Shown: positions 16,799 to 25,066 of the stretch, in pieces
Layout: every line of letters begins with the position of its first letter
How positions within the stretch are numbered: the stretch's first letter is position 1
Origin: Fuchsiella alkaliacetigena
GTDB taxonomy: Bacteria > Bacillota > Halanaerobiia > Halobacteroidales > Acetohalobiaceae
DNA length: 64,000 nucleotides
Reading direction: 5' to 3'
NCBI RefSeq assembly: GCF_023227765.1
Contig: NZ_JALKBZ010000010.1
Coordinates: 1-64,000 of the forward strand
Notes under the pieces: generated by a model
What the model was told of the DNA's origin: nothing
Seen by the model: only the letters and a program-made list of their open reading frames with translations
Databases searched by the model: none
Program-made: the position numbers and the translations under genes

Positions 16799-17893
16799 AT
16801 GAAGATAATCGATAAATATATTTTAAAACAATTAGCAGCTCCCTTTTTATTCGGAGTTTTCGCTTTCGTAAGTATCTTTATCGGTACCGATATTTTATTC
16901 GATTTAGCCGATTATGTAATTGAATGGGGAGTGCCTTTACTGACGGTAATGCAGCTTTTCTTTTTAAGCATGCCGGAAATAATAGTTTTAACCTTCCCTA
17001 TGGCTACTTTATTAGCCACTTTATTGGTTTTTGGTCGCCTTTCGGGTAATAGTGAAATAGTAGCCTTAAAAGCAGGAGGAGTTAGCTTTATTAGGCTGAT
17101 AATTCCGGTTTTAATAGCAGCTTTTTTAATTAGTGGTTTAAATATTTTGATTACTGATACTTTAGTGCCTAGAAGTAATGAGTTTTATAGTAGGTTAGTT
17201 TGGGATATTGAAAACCAAGAAAGCTTTCCTACTACTCAGAAGCATTTACGCATGACTCCTATTGACTCCAGTACAGATAGAATAGACTATATATTTTATG
17301 CCTATAAATTCGACGGCGAGGATATGACTATGGAAGAGGTCAGCTTTCAGGACTATAACCAAGGTCAATTAGTTCAGGTTATCGAAGCTGAGCGAGCTAA
17401 GTGGACTAATCAGCAGTGGAAGTTTTTGGATGGGAAGATCTATGATTTACAGGATGGAGATCTAGTACCGACCATGAACTTTCAGGAATATGCAGTTAAG
17501 AGATTAGATCGTACTCCTACTCAGGTGAGACGTAGCCAACAGGATGAAGACGAGATGACTTTAAGCGAACTGTGGGAGTGGATTACCTTAAGAGAGTCAG
17601 AAGGTCGGGATGTTACTGAATTAAAGGTTGATTTTCACCATCGCTTTTCTATCCCCTTTGCTTCTTTTATCTTTGCTTTGATAGGAGCTCCTTTAGGTTT
17701 GCAGCCTAGTCGCTCTAGTACCTCTATTGGTTTAGGTTTGAGTATAGTAATTATCTTTATTTATTATAGTTTAATGACTATTGGTTCGACTTTAGGCCAG
17801 TCGGGAGCTTTAGCGCCTTGGTTGGGGGCTTGGATTCAAAACTTTGTTTTTGGGCTAGTAGGGGTCGCTTTAATAATTAGGGCTGCTCGTTAA
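16799..17893 (+). CDS. LptF/LptG (YjgP/YjgQ) family LPS export permease
   Basis: This inner-membrane permease works with LptB. The roughly 364-residue protein has three N-terminal membrane helices (about residues 10-110), a periplasmic jellyroll domain (about 120-260) and three C-terminal helices, the LptF/G layout. The ATG at 16799 is preferred over an upstream GTG at 16793 because GAGGTG lies 6 bases before it. Only one such permease gene is present where proteobacteria have two. It may act as a homodimer, or a second copy may lie outside the window. Subfamily F or G was not decided. Confidence 0.93.
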   Translation: MKIIDKYILKQLAAPFLFGVFAFVSIFIGTDILFDLADYVIEWGVPLLTVMQLFFLSMPEIIVLTFPMATLLATLLVFGRLSGNSEIVALKAGGVSFIRLIIPVLIAAFLISGLNILITDTLVPRSNEFYSRLVWDIENQESFPTTQKHLRMTPIDSSTDRIDYIFYAYKFDGEDMTMEEVSFQDYNQGQLVQVIEAERAKWTNQQWKFLDGKIYDLQDGDLVPTMNFQEYAVKRLDRTPTQVRRSQQDEDEMTLSELWEWITLRESEGRDVTELKVDFHHRFSIPFASFIFALIGAPLGLQPSRSSTSIGLGLSIVIIFIYYSLMTIGSTLGQSGALAPWLGAWIQNFVFGLVGVALIIRAAR

Positions 17894-17935
17894 AATATAG
17901 CTGGAGCTATACTGTTAAAGAGGGGGGTAGTAGCT

Positions 17936-19171
17936 ATGTATGGAGCAATTATGATTATTAGTCTAATTGTAATTAGTGGCTTAATAGCTTATATCGGTGA
18001 TCAGATTGGAATGAAAGTAGGTCGTAGTCGTCTTTCTATCTTTGGACTGCGGCCTCGCCATACTTCGATTTTAGTTACTATCTTAACCGGAATTATGATA
18101 GCTACTATTACTATTAGCCTGTTATTAGTTACTTCGCGGGGAGTGCGAATGGCTCTGTTCAATATGGAAGCTATGCTTAGAGAACTAAACACCTTAACCG
18201 AACAGGTGGAAAGTAAAGACGATAAATTAAGTGAAATGCAGTTAAGTATTAATACTAAGAGTGAAGAGTTAGAGCAGTTACAAGGTAAAAAAGCTGAGAC
18301 TACTAAACAGTTAACAGCAACTCAAAAGGAATATCAGCTAACTTTAGAAAAATTAGCTGAAACTGAAGAAGAGCTAGCTAGATTGAACGAAGTTAAGGAG
18401 GCTTTAACTATTAAAGTAGATGACTTAGATCAGGAAGTAGCTTCTTTAGAAAAAGTAGTAGAAAAGTTAACTATACAAAGAGATGAGTTAGAAGCTAGAC
18501 TTGATAATCTATCCTATAGCTTGCAGTTTGTAGGTCAAAAGTACATAGATTCACTGGTAGGTGATATAGTTTATCAAAAAGAAGAAGTTATTTATGCTGA
18601 TACCATTGAGGCTGGTCTTTCTGATCAAGAGACAGTAGAAAGCTTAGATCAGTTTATTGTTAAAGCTAACCAAAAGGCTGTGAGTCGAGGAATCGAAGAA
18701 CAAGATAGTGAACGAGTAATTAAAATGTATGAGGATGATCTATTGAGAGCCGCTCAGACTTTGCGGCAAGAAGAGGGGCAGATGGTGGTAAGGCTAGTAG
18801 CTCAAAAGAATACTTTAAAAGAGGAGGAGTTGTTAGCAAAATTTGAAATATACCAAGACTATCAGGTTTATCAAACTGACGAGGTATTAGCTAAGTTGGA
18901 AATTGAAAAAGTGGAGTCTATGCAGAGCTTAGAAAGAGAGTTAGAGCTGTTTTTAACCGAAATTAATGCTAATGCTATTGAAGCAGGTTTAATTCCTGAT
19001 GCTCAAGGAAAAGTAGGTAGTGTTAGTTTTAGCCAGTTTTATGACCTTTTTGACCAGATTGATAAATTAGATAAACCAGTAGAGGTTAAAGTAGTAGCTG
19101 AAGAGGATATTTGGCGTAGTGATTCTTTAGTTAGTAATGTTGAGTTTCAAGTTCGTTCTCTAAAGAGGTGA
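17936..19171 (+). CDS. DUF3084 membrane coiled-coil protein
   Basis: This 411-residue protein has two N-terminal membrane helices (about residues 4-20 and 43-65) separated by a loop with GRSRLSIFGLRPRHTS, the DUF3084 signature. A long predicted coiled coil (about 78-195) and a mixed C-terminal domain follow. DUF3084 proteins are found next to LPS-transport genes in diderm Firmicutes and in cyanobacteria; their function is unknown. It lies 42 bases after the permease with an AGAGGGGGG ribosome site and 6 bases before the yqgF-like gene. A role in envelope organisation is inference from context only. Confidence 0.85.
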   Translation: MYGAIMIISLIVISGLIAYIGDQIGMKVGRSRLSIFGLRPRHTSILVTILTGIMIATITISLLLVTSRGVRMALFNMEAMLRELNTLTEQVESKDDKLSEMQLSINTKSEELEQLQGKKAETTKQLTATQKEYQLTLEKLAETEEELARLNEVKEALTIKVDDLDQEVASLEKVVEKLTIQRDELEARLDNLSYSLQFVGQKYIDSLVGDIVYQKEEVIYADTIEAGLSDQETVESLDQFIVKANQKAVSRGIEEQDSERVIKMYEDDLLRAAQTLRQEEGQMVVRLVAQKNTLKEEELLAKFEIYQDYQVYQTDEVLAKLEIEKVESMQSLERELELFLTEINANAIEAGLIPDAQGKVGSVSFSQFYDLFDQIDKLDKPVEVKVVAEEDIWRSDSLVSNVEFQVRSLKR

Positions 19172-19177
19172 GTTAGT

Positions 19178-19573
19178 ATGATTTTAGGCATAGATCCCGG
19201 CCGAAAAAAATGTGGATTAGCTATAATGGATTTTGAAGAAAATGTTTTGGCTCAAGAAGTAGTAACTAGAACAGAGCTAACTAAAAGGATAAATAGCTTG
19301 GCTGTTGAATATACTTTACATAGTTTAGTAATTGGCGACGGGACTTTAGCAGAGGAGATAATTGATAGTTTGGAGTCACAGTTAAATTTTGAAATAAAAA
19401 TAATAACTGTTGATGAAAGCTATTCTACTTTAGAGGCTAGAGAGCTTTATTGGCAGCATAATCCTCGCCGAGGTTGGCGTAAACTGTTGCCTATTTCTTT
19501 ACAGACTCCGCCTAGAGAAATAGACGATTATGCAGCAATTATTTTAATTAAAAGGTTTATAGCTCAAAATTAA
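19178..19573 (+). CDS. YqgF/RuvX-like RNase H-fold nuclease
   Basis: This 131-residue protein is a single RNase H-like domain with Asp in LGIDPGRKKCGLA, Glu in VDESYSTLEARE and the terminal acidic pair in REIDDYAA. These are the positions expected of YqgF Holliday-junction-resolvase/pre-16S rRNA-processing nucleases. It is shorter and more divergent than the housekeeping YqgF and sits after a DUF3084 gene, so its role in the envelope operon is unclear. It is the last gene of the lpt transcript. Confidence 0.8.
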   Translation: MILGIDPGRKKCGLAIMDFEENVLAQEVVTRTELTKRINSLAVEYTLHSLVIGDGTLAEEIIDSLESQLNFEIKIITVDESYSTLEARELYWQHNPRRGWRKLLPISLQTPPREIDDYAAIILIKRFIAQN

Positions 19574-19659
19574 GCAGGAATTTAGATTTAGATGTAGAAC
19601 TTAGGTAATAATATATATTTTAAGTTAGCTTTTTAAAATTTGTAAAGGAGGAAGAGATT

Positions 19660-20121
19660 ATGAAGAAGATAGCTTTAATTTTGACTTTAGTAATGCTTTT
19701 TGCAGCTACAGTACCTAGTTTAGCCTTAGCTGCTAATCCCTTTAGCGATGTACCGACAGGACATTGGGCTTATGAATCCATTGCTAAGTTAGCTGAACTG
19801 GGTGTATTGGTTGGGACAGAGCACGGGGAGTTTAAAGGTCAGGAAAAAGTAAGTAGATACGAAATGGCAGTAGTTACTGCTAAAGCAATAGGGCACTTAG
19901 AAGAAGCTGGGGAGGGATTAACCTCAGAGCAGCAAGCAGAAGTAGAAGAGATATTAGCTGACCTTTATGATGAGTTTGAAACAGAATTATCGGTTTTGAG
20001 AACAGATGTAGATCAGAACAAAGAAGATATTGAAGAATTAAGAGATGATGTAGGCGGTCCTACAACGTGGGATCTGTTAGGTATTGGTCTAGGAATTGCC
20101 GGGATAGCATTATCTCTATAA
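19660..20121 (+). CDS. Small secreted SLH-domain protein
   Basis: This 153-residue protein has a signal peptide ending near SLALA (residue 24), one S-layer homology domain (about 27-85, with FSDVPTGHWAYESIAKLAELG), a short acidic coiled coil (about 85-135) and a hydrophobic, glycine-rich C-terminal segment (WDLLGIGLGIAGIALSL). It resembles the N-terminal part of the OmpM-like porin at 21 kb without its barrel. SLH domains bind cell-wall polymers, so it may tether the wall to a membrane; that is an inference. It has a GGAGG ribosome site and its own terminator. Confidence 0.85.
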   Translation: MKKIALILTLVMLFAATVPSLALAANPFSDVPTGHWAYESIAKLAELGVLVGTEHGEFKGQEKVSRYEMAVVTAKAIGHLEEAGEGLTSEQQAEVEEILADLYDEFETELSVLRTDVDQNKEDIEELRDDVGGPTTWDLLGIGLGIAGIALSL

Positions 20122-20161
20122 TTAAATAAGGATTTAGTAGATATGTACTTAGGAATATTTT

Positions 20162-20196
20162 AAACCTTCTGTTTAGGCAGGAGGTTTATTTTTTTT
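20162..20196 (+). terminator. Rho-independent terminator after the small SLH gene
   Basis: AAACCTTCTG at 20162-20171 pairs with CAGGAGGTTT at 20178-20187 (one G-U), loop TTTAGG, followed by A and eight T. It ends the transcript about 40 bases after the stop. Confidence 0.88.
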
Positions 20197-20248
20197 GCTT
20201 ATTTTTTGCTTAAAAGTACCAAGAGGGGTTGGGGGAAATATAAAGAAC

Positions 20249-20455
20249 AAAGGACAGAGGATAGAGGATAGATAAAGTTCAAAGTCAAAACCTTTTTGAC
20301 GCAGTGCCCTGAAGGAGGACCTTTGAAATTGAGATTCCACGAGATGTTTTTGTTTTTAAAACATTGAGAGGCGATTTTTCCGACTGAGGAAGTAGTCTTG
20401 GGCTGAATGAGCACGAATAAGTTCAAAATAAAAAGCTTATTTTTAAGTAATAGTT
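20249..20455. repeat. Dispersed intergenic repeat, copy 1
   Basis: This gene-free segment shares three exact blocks with 45773-46030. They are a 28-base block at 20265-20292 (same as 45773-45800), a 24-base block at 20385-20408 (same as 45932-45955), and a 23-base block at 20433-20455 that is inverted in the second copy (46008-46030). It begins with AGGACAGAGGATAGAGGATAGA, part of a tandem motif seen at four sites in the window. No open frame of note. Confidence 0.8.
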
Positions 20456-20605
20456 AAGAATCCAGAATTTAATATTTAAAACTTTTAAAATGTTTTTATT
20501 CGTGTTGATTTGTGTTCATTAGTGGTTTCAATAGATTTTAAAGGTTTTTTCTGAACTATTTGATATTCTGATTACCAAATCTTTCTCAAAATTTTAAACA
20601 GGAAC

Positions 20606-20634
20606 TTGACTAAAAAAGCAGAATAAAGTAGATA
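20606..20634 (+). promoter_or_regulatory. Possible promoter for the SLH porin transcript
   Basis: TTGACT (20606-20611) is followed after 17 bases by TAGATA (20629-20634). The -35 is good but the -10 is weak. It would give a leader of about 370 bases before the porin gene. Nothing else clearer was seen in 20456-21008. Confidence 0.3.
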
Positions 20635-20762
20635 AGAGTCATTTAAAGTAAAATATTTTTAAATACAGTAAAATAGATACATATTTTTACAAACATACAA
20701 ATAAATTTTACACATTTTAATATAGAAATTGTAATTAACTTTTAAATAGTTTATCAAGTTTT

Positions 20763-20915
20763 CATTCTTAAAGATAAGCAGCGGTGAGAAAGGAGGTGTA
20801 CCCCATAGATAACCGAACTGCTTTCAATTTAAGAATGATATTTTCGAAATACTTAAGCTGAAAAGGAAATCTCAATCTAGGCAGTAAAAAATGAGGAAAC
20901 TAGGCTACTCATTTT
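20763..20915 (+). promoter_or_regulatory. Structured leader with sequestered ribosome site and possible leader peptide
   Basis: CATTCTTAAA (20763-20772) pairs perfectly with TTTAAGAATG (20828-20837). Inside it AAGCAG/CTGCTT (20776-20781 with 20818-20823) and CGGT/ACCG (20782-20785 with 20812-20815) extend the stem. The loop holds AAAGGAGGTG (20789-20798), a full match to the ribosome-binding consensus. An open frame runs from GTG 20796 to a TGA at about 20859 (roughly 20 codons). A second hairpin AAAATGAG/CTCATTTT lies at 20888-20915. It matches no riboswitch family I recognise. Confidence 0.45.
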
Positions 20916-21008
20916 AGCTACTACCCTGGATTAGAGGAGATAAAAAAGCTGAAGTAGAGTAGAAAAACTAACTAATAATAGTAATAGATAATCTAGGGGG
21001 ATGTATAA

Positions 21009-22772
21009 ATGAAAAACAAGTTAATTATTCTATTGGCTGTAGTAATGGTTTTTGCAATGACTGTACCAGTAATTGCTAAATCTTATTCCGATGTATCTAT
21101 TGATCATTGGGCTTATGAGGCTGTACAAGATGTAAGTGAGATGGGGATTATTACTGGTTTTGAAGATGGGACTTTTAGAGGTGAAGAGAGCTTAAATAGG
21201 TATCAGATGGCGATGGTTACTGCTAGAATAGCTGAGCAGTTAGCTAAAGGTGATTTGACTCTCGAAGAGGAAGCGCAGTTGACTGAGATTAAAGAGAAGT
21301 TAGCTGAATTTGAAGCTAAAGATAATGGAGTCAGTATTAGTGGAGAGCTAGGAGTAGAATATAAGTACGAAGATGTTAATTGGGATGAAGATCGAGATGA
21401 TAATCGAGACGATTATATTGATGAAGACTTGGCCGATGATGAAGTCTTTGTTAATCCTTATGCAGTAGATGGAGACCAGATTTATAGTGTTGAACGTTAC
21501 TTCCAGGAAACTGCTGATTTCGATATTACAATTGAAAAGGAAGGTATTAGAGCTGATTTAGAGCTAGGATTGAAAGCAATCGCTGAACAGGATGATCATC
21601 AGGAGTTTGTAGTTGGAGATATAGCTTCGCAGGAGTTGGAGTTAGATAATATCTTTGCTACTGTAACTACTGAAGACTTCGTAGCTAAATTAGGTGAAGA
21701 ACAAGAGGTGGATTTGAAGGATTACTTATTCTTCGAAGCAGAATTAGATGGAATTACAGTTGAAGCTGGTGATTACTGGGTAGGTTTAGGTCAAGAGGAC
21801 CAGGATACAAGACATATGTTAGCTAGAAAGAATAATATTTTGGACTTACCAGCTAACCTATATGTAGGTGTGGAAGATCAAGTTGATAACGATAGAGAAA
21901 CAGTAGTAGCTGTTGATACTGAATTTACAATGATGGATTTAGATTGGACAGGTGAATTTGCTACTAATGATTCAGAGATGGAGAATAAGTTGCTTAGAGT
22001 AGGAGTAGCTAAGGACTTAGATTTAGGCTATTTATTCAGCTTAGAAGGAAATATTGAGCAAACTGAGAACTTTAATGGAATTAAGTATGATGATGATGAA
22101 GATGATGGTTTTGAAGGAACTAAGAAAGGATATGACTTTAGAGTAGCTACTGATGTGGATAAAGTAAAGTTGGCTGTGCTTTATGAAGATTACGAATATG
22201 CTACTGAGGAAGAGCAAGAGACTACATTAAGTGCTGAAGTGCTTGCAGATAATCCTTATAGTATCTATGGTGTTAATCTCTTTGGTAACTATGAGTATAA
22301 ATTGGATTCCGAAGAAGAAGTTCGTTATGTAGAAGCTAGTAGAGCTTTAGATACACTTACTTTAACTGGTATTTATGACTATGAAAGTGATGATACCGAT
22401 GATAAGCTAGTTAGCTTGGACTATGCTTCTGAAATGGACATTGCTGGTATTAACTTTAGGCCGCAGCTGGGAGTGGCTGCTATTCGCGATGACCTTAACG
22501 AAGAAGATTATTTAAATAAGAAAGCAGGTTTAGAAGCAGCTTATGCTATGAGTGAAAAAATCACCTTAACTGGAGGTTATGCTTGGGCCGATAAAGAGCA
22601 CCGGGTAGATATTCCTGGTGAAATGGCTAAGAGTTATGCTGCTTTAGACTATAAAATTGCTGCCGATGCTAGTGCTTCTTTAAGTTATGAAGAGGTAGAC
22701 TTTAGTGGAGTAAAGGCTAGTGATGATTTCGATGTGCAGAGCTTAACTGCTGATTTCAAGCTCAGATTCTAA
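21009..22772 (+). CDS. SLH-domain outer-membrane porin, OmpM-like
   Basis: This 587-residue protein has a signal peptide (residues 1-23), one SLH domain (about 24-80, SYSDVSIDHWAYEAVQDV), a coiled-coil linker (about 85-105), and then about 480 residues of alternating acidic and hydrophobic strands ending in KLRF, a beta-barrel C-terminal signature. OmpM-type proteins are the main porins of diderm Firmicutes and tether the outer membrane to peptidoglycan through SLH. The barrel is very acidic, as expected in a halophile. It is single-cistron, with a structured leader upstream and a strong terminator downstream, which suggests high, separately controlled expression. Confidence 0.9.
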   Translation: MKNKLIILLAVVMVFAMTVPVIAKSYSDVSIDHWAYEAVQDVSEMGIITGFEDGTFRGEESLNRYQMAMVTARIAEQLAKGDLTLEEEAQLTEIKEKLAEFEAKDNGVSISGELGVEYKYEDVNWDEDRDDNRDDYIDEDLADDEVFVNPYAVDGDQIYSVERYFQETADFDITIEKEGIRADLELGLKAIAEQDDHQEFVVGDIASQELELDNIFATVTTEDFVAKLGEEQEVDLKDYLFFEAELDGITVEAGDYWVGLGQEDQDTRHMLARKNNILDLPANLYVGVEDQVDNDRETVVAVDTEFTMMDLDWTGEFATNDSEMENKLLRVGVAKDLDLGYLFSLEGNIEQTENFNGIKYDDDEDDGFEGTKKGYDFRVATDVDKVKLAVLYEDYEYATEEEQETTLSAEVLADNPYSIYGVNLFGNYEYKLDSEEEVRYVEASRALDTLTLTGIYDYESDDTDDKLVSLDYASEMDIAGINFRPQLGVAAIRDDLNEEDYLNKKAGLEAAYAMSEKITLTGGYAWADKEHRVDIPGEMAKSYAALDYKIAADASASLSYEEVDFSGVKASDDFDVQSLTADFKLRF

Positions 22773-22781
22773 ATTCTCTCC

Positions 22782-22814
22782 AAAACCCCTAGGGCAAGAG
22801 TCCTAGGGGTTTTT
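22782..22814 (+). terminator. Rho-independent terminator after the SLH porin
   Basis: ACCCCTAGG (22785-22793) pairs with CCTAGGGGT (22802-22810) around an eight-base loop. A further A/T pairing and a T run follow. Confidence 0.93.
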
Positions 22815-22932
22815 ATTTATCTTTTAAGCAGGTGTTTTAGCTGAGGATATAGAATAAACACAATATAGCTTGGATTATGCTTAATTTTGGAAAGGGGGTT
22901 GAGGGGTCATTGATAAATGACTACAATTGATT

Positions 22933-23964
22933 ATGAAGAATTTAATAGTACTTATAACTGTTTTATTATTGCTCTTAATCTCCCTTAGTGTTGAAGCTCA
23001 ACCATTAAGTTCGGACTTTTTACTACATAATAATGAACTAGAAGCAGGGCAGATGCGAGCAGAACTTGAAAATTTGAACTTAAGTAGGCCTTCGGAAATT
23101 GAGTATTGGATAGAAAGATTAATTAAGATAGATGTAATTAGAGATAGGAGTAATAATTTTAAACGAAGAGAAAGTAGAGAACATAGAAAAATGGTAGAAG
23201 GGATTACTTATTATCAGGATTTGGATGTAGAAAGTGATTTTACTGATGATAAAGTATTAGTAGAGAAGGATGGAGGGTTGCAGTTAGGAGTTTTAGCAGA
23301 TGCTTTGCGGACTAAGGAGCAAGCTAATAAAGACTTGTTAGCAGTGATTGAGTTTGACCGAGAATCTAAATTGAGTAATCAGCATAGCTTTGATTGGGAA
23401 GTGGAGACCTTTAGGGAAGAAAACTATTTAATAGATTATGAAGATTGGTATTTAGGTTTGGATTTTTCTCACTCAGAAATTGAAGTTTTACCGGAATTAG
23501 GATTTACTTATCAGACTTCTGATCGGACTTCTATTTTTGCTGATTATTCAGAAAAGATGGATCAGGATGATTTAAAAAGAACTACTACTGTCGTAGGCTT
23601 GGAGTATAATAATGATCTAGGGAGTTATCAACTTAAGTATGAATTTCAAGATTCCTCAGAACTGGAGTCTAGCTCAGCTGGAATTGAGTTAGGAGTGAGT
23701 GATTTTGCAAAAGTAAGAGCTATTTATACTTTGTTAGAGCAAGAGGTTGCTGATAAAGAGGAAATTAGTCAAGAGCAGGAACAGCTGCGTTTACAGCTCT
23801 TGGATTTAGGTTTGGATTTTAATGTTAATAATCAAGCTAGTCTTAAGTTGGGTTATCAGCTGAGTGAAAGAGATAAGACGGCTGATTTGGAAGAGGAAGA
23901 AGAAGGATTGCTGCAAAAATTTAAACCTAGTAGTGCTGATATAAAGTTGGAGCTTAAGTTTTAG
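22933..23964 (+). CDS. Predicted secreted/outer-membrane protein of unknown function
   Basis: The protein (about 343 residues) has a signal peptide (residues 1-22, ending near VEA). An acidic segment of about 90 residues follows, then strand-rich repeats from about residue 90 that end in DIKLELKF, a barrel-like C-terminus. I do not recognise a named family. ATG 22933 is used; the only ribosome-like site (GAGGGG) is about 25 bases away, so the start is uncertain. It lies 15 bases before the next secreted-protein gene and upstream of lptD, so an outer-membrane location is plausible. Confidence 0.65.
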   Translation: MKNLIVLITVLLLLLISLSVEAQPLSSDFLLHNNELEAGQMRAELENLNLSRPSEIEYWIERLIKIDVIRDRSNNFKRRESREHRKMVEGITYYQDLDVESDFTDDKVLVEKDGGLQLGVLADALRTKEQANKDLLAVIEFDRESKLSNQHSFDWEVETFREENYLIDYEDWYLGLDFSHSEIEVLPELGFTYQTSDRTSIFADYSEKMDQDDLKRTTTVVGLEYNNDLGSYQLKYEFQDSSELESSSAGIELGVSDFAKVRAIYTLLEQEVADKEEISQEQEQLRLQLLDLGLDFNVNNQASLKLGYQLSERDKTADLEEEEEGLLQKFKPSSADIKLELKF

Positions 23965-23979
23965 TCAGGGGGAGTAGTT

Positions 23980-24954
23980 ATGCCGGAGAAAATTAGTGTT
24001 TTATTGATATTTTTGTTAGTATTTGCTCTAGTTACTCCTAGTCTTACGGCTGAAACTTTGCAGTCTACCTTTTCTGTGGAGAGATTAGGTTTATTAGAGG
24101 AGGTAGTTACTGGAGAGCGAAATAGTGAAGAAGCTATTTTGATTAGATTGGAAGAGTTAGAAAGAAAGTTATACGGGAGAAATATGTCGGGCTCTTTAAT
24201 TGAACGTTTAAATAGAATTGATAATTTGATTTTTACTAGTAGTGTGAATAGACCTTCTATTTTCTTTTCTATTAGTTCGATAGAATGGATTTTGTGGCAG
24301 GAGCTTAATCAGGGCCCGCTGGAAGAAAGACTCTTGGAGTTAGAAGAGCTATTATTAGGTAAGTCTACTAGAGGTAACTTAGTAGCTAGATTAGGAGAGT
24401 TGAAAAATCAAAGTTTGCCTGATGGCAGAATTAATGCTAAAAAAGTAGAGGTTTCGGAGGGGATACAGCTAGAAGTGAGCTTCTTGGAAGACTTAGATGC
24501 TGGCAAACTGGAAATAGGAGAAGTAGTGGAGTACGAATTAGTAAACGATCTGGTGGTAGAGGGGAAAATGGTCTTAGCAGCAGGTATTAGAGGGACAGCA
24601 GAGGTTACTAATTTAACAGAGGCTGATTTTTTAGGTCAGGATGGAATAGTGGAGTTGGAGTTTGCTGATTTAAGAATGTTAGATGGTACTCAGGTAGAGG
24701 TAGTACCTACTGATGATTTGCGTGTATATAGCGGGCGTGAGCTAGCTGCTGGGGTTAGTATTTTGGGAGTAGCTACCTTCGGGCCCTGGGGAGCAGTAGT
24801 CGGTAGCTTCGTGCGAGGTAGTAACCAAGTGATTGAAGCTGAACGGAGCTTTAGATTAGAGTTTAGTGAAACTATTGAAGTGTTGGGAATATCTATCGAA
24901 GAAGCTATGGATGAGGAAGAGAGAGAAAGGTTACAAGAGGAGTTAAGGGAATAG
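23980..24954 (+). CDS. Secreted protein with LE-YG repeats, unknown function
   Basis: This 324-residue protein has a signal peptide (residues 1-24). Repeats of the form LExxLYGRxxxGxLxxRLxxLE come next, twice between about 45 and 140 (LEELERKLYGRNMSGSLIER; LEELLLGKSTRGNLVARL). A beta-rich domain (about 150-290) has VSEGIQLEVSFLEDLDAG and GKMVLAAGIRGTAEVTNL. The repeats resemble linkers found beside SLH or wall-binding domains; the second domain resembles a repeated surface-protein module of unknown role. A short hydrophobic glycine-rich stretch lies near 255-280. GGGGGAG is a good ribosome site. The context of OM genes suggests an envelope role; function is not known. Confidence 0.65.
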   Translation: MPEKISVLLIFLLVFALVTPSLTAETLQSTFSVERLGLLEEVVTGERNSEEAILIRLEELERKLYGRNMSGSLIERLNRIDNLIFTSSVNRPSIFFSISSIEWILWQELNQGPLEERLLELEELLLGKSTRGNLVARLGELKNQSLPDGRINAKKVEVSEGIQLEVSFLEDLDAGKLEIGEVVEYELVNDLVVEGKMVLAAGIRGTAEVTNLTEADFLGQDGIVELEFADLRMLDGTQVEVVPTDDLRVYSGRELAAGVSILGVATFGPWGAVVGSFVRGSNQVIEAERSFRLEFSETIEVLGISIEEAMDEEERERLQEELRE

Positions 24955-25066
24955 TTTTTTTAAGATTATCTGCCGTTTAAATAAAGTAGAAATTGCCTAA
25001 AGGAGATTTAATTGCTTTCCAGAAAATATTAAGGAAAGAAGCTAGGTATTTAGATATTAGGAAGAG

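Noticed and set aside
20763-20915. Known riboswitch (c-di-GMP, SAM, cobalamin, T-box)
   Set aside because: None of the conserved core motifs I know for these classes are present; it was kept only as an unclassified structured leader.
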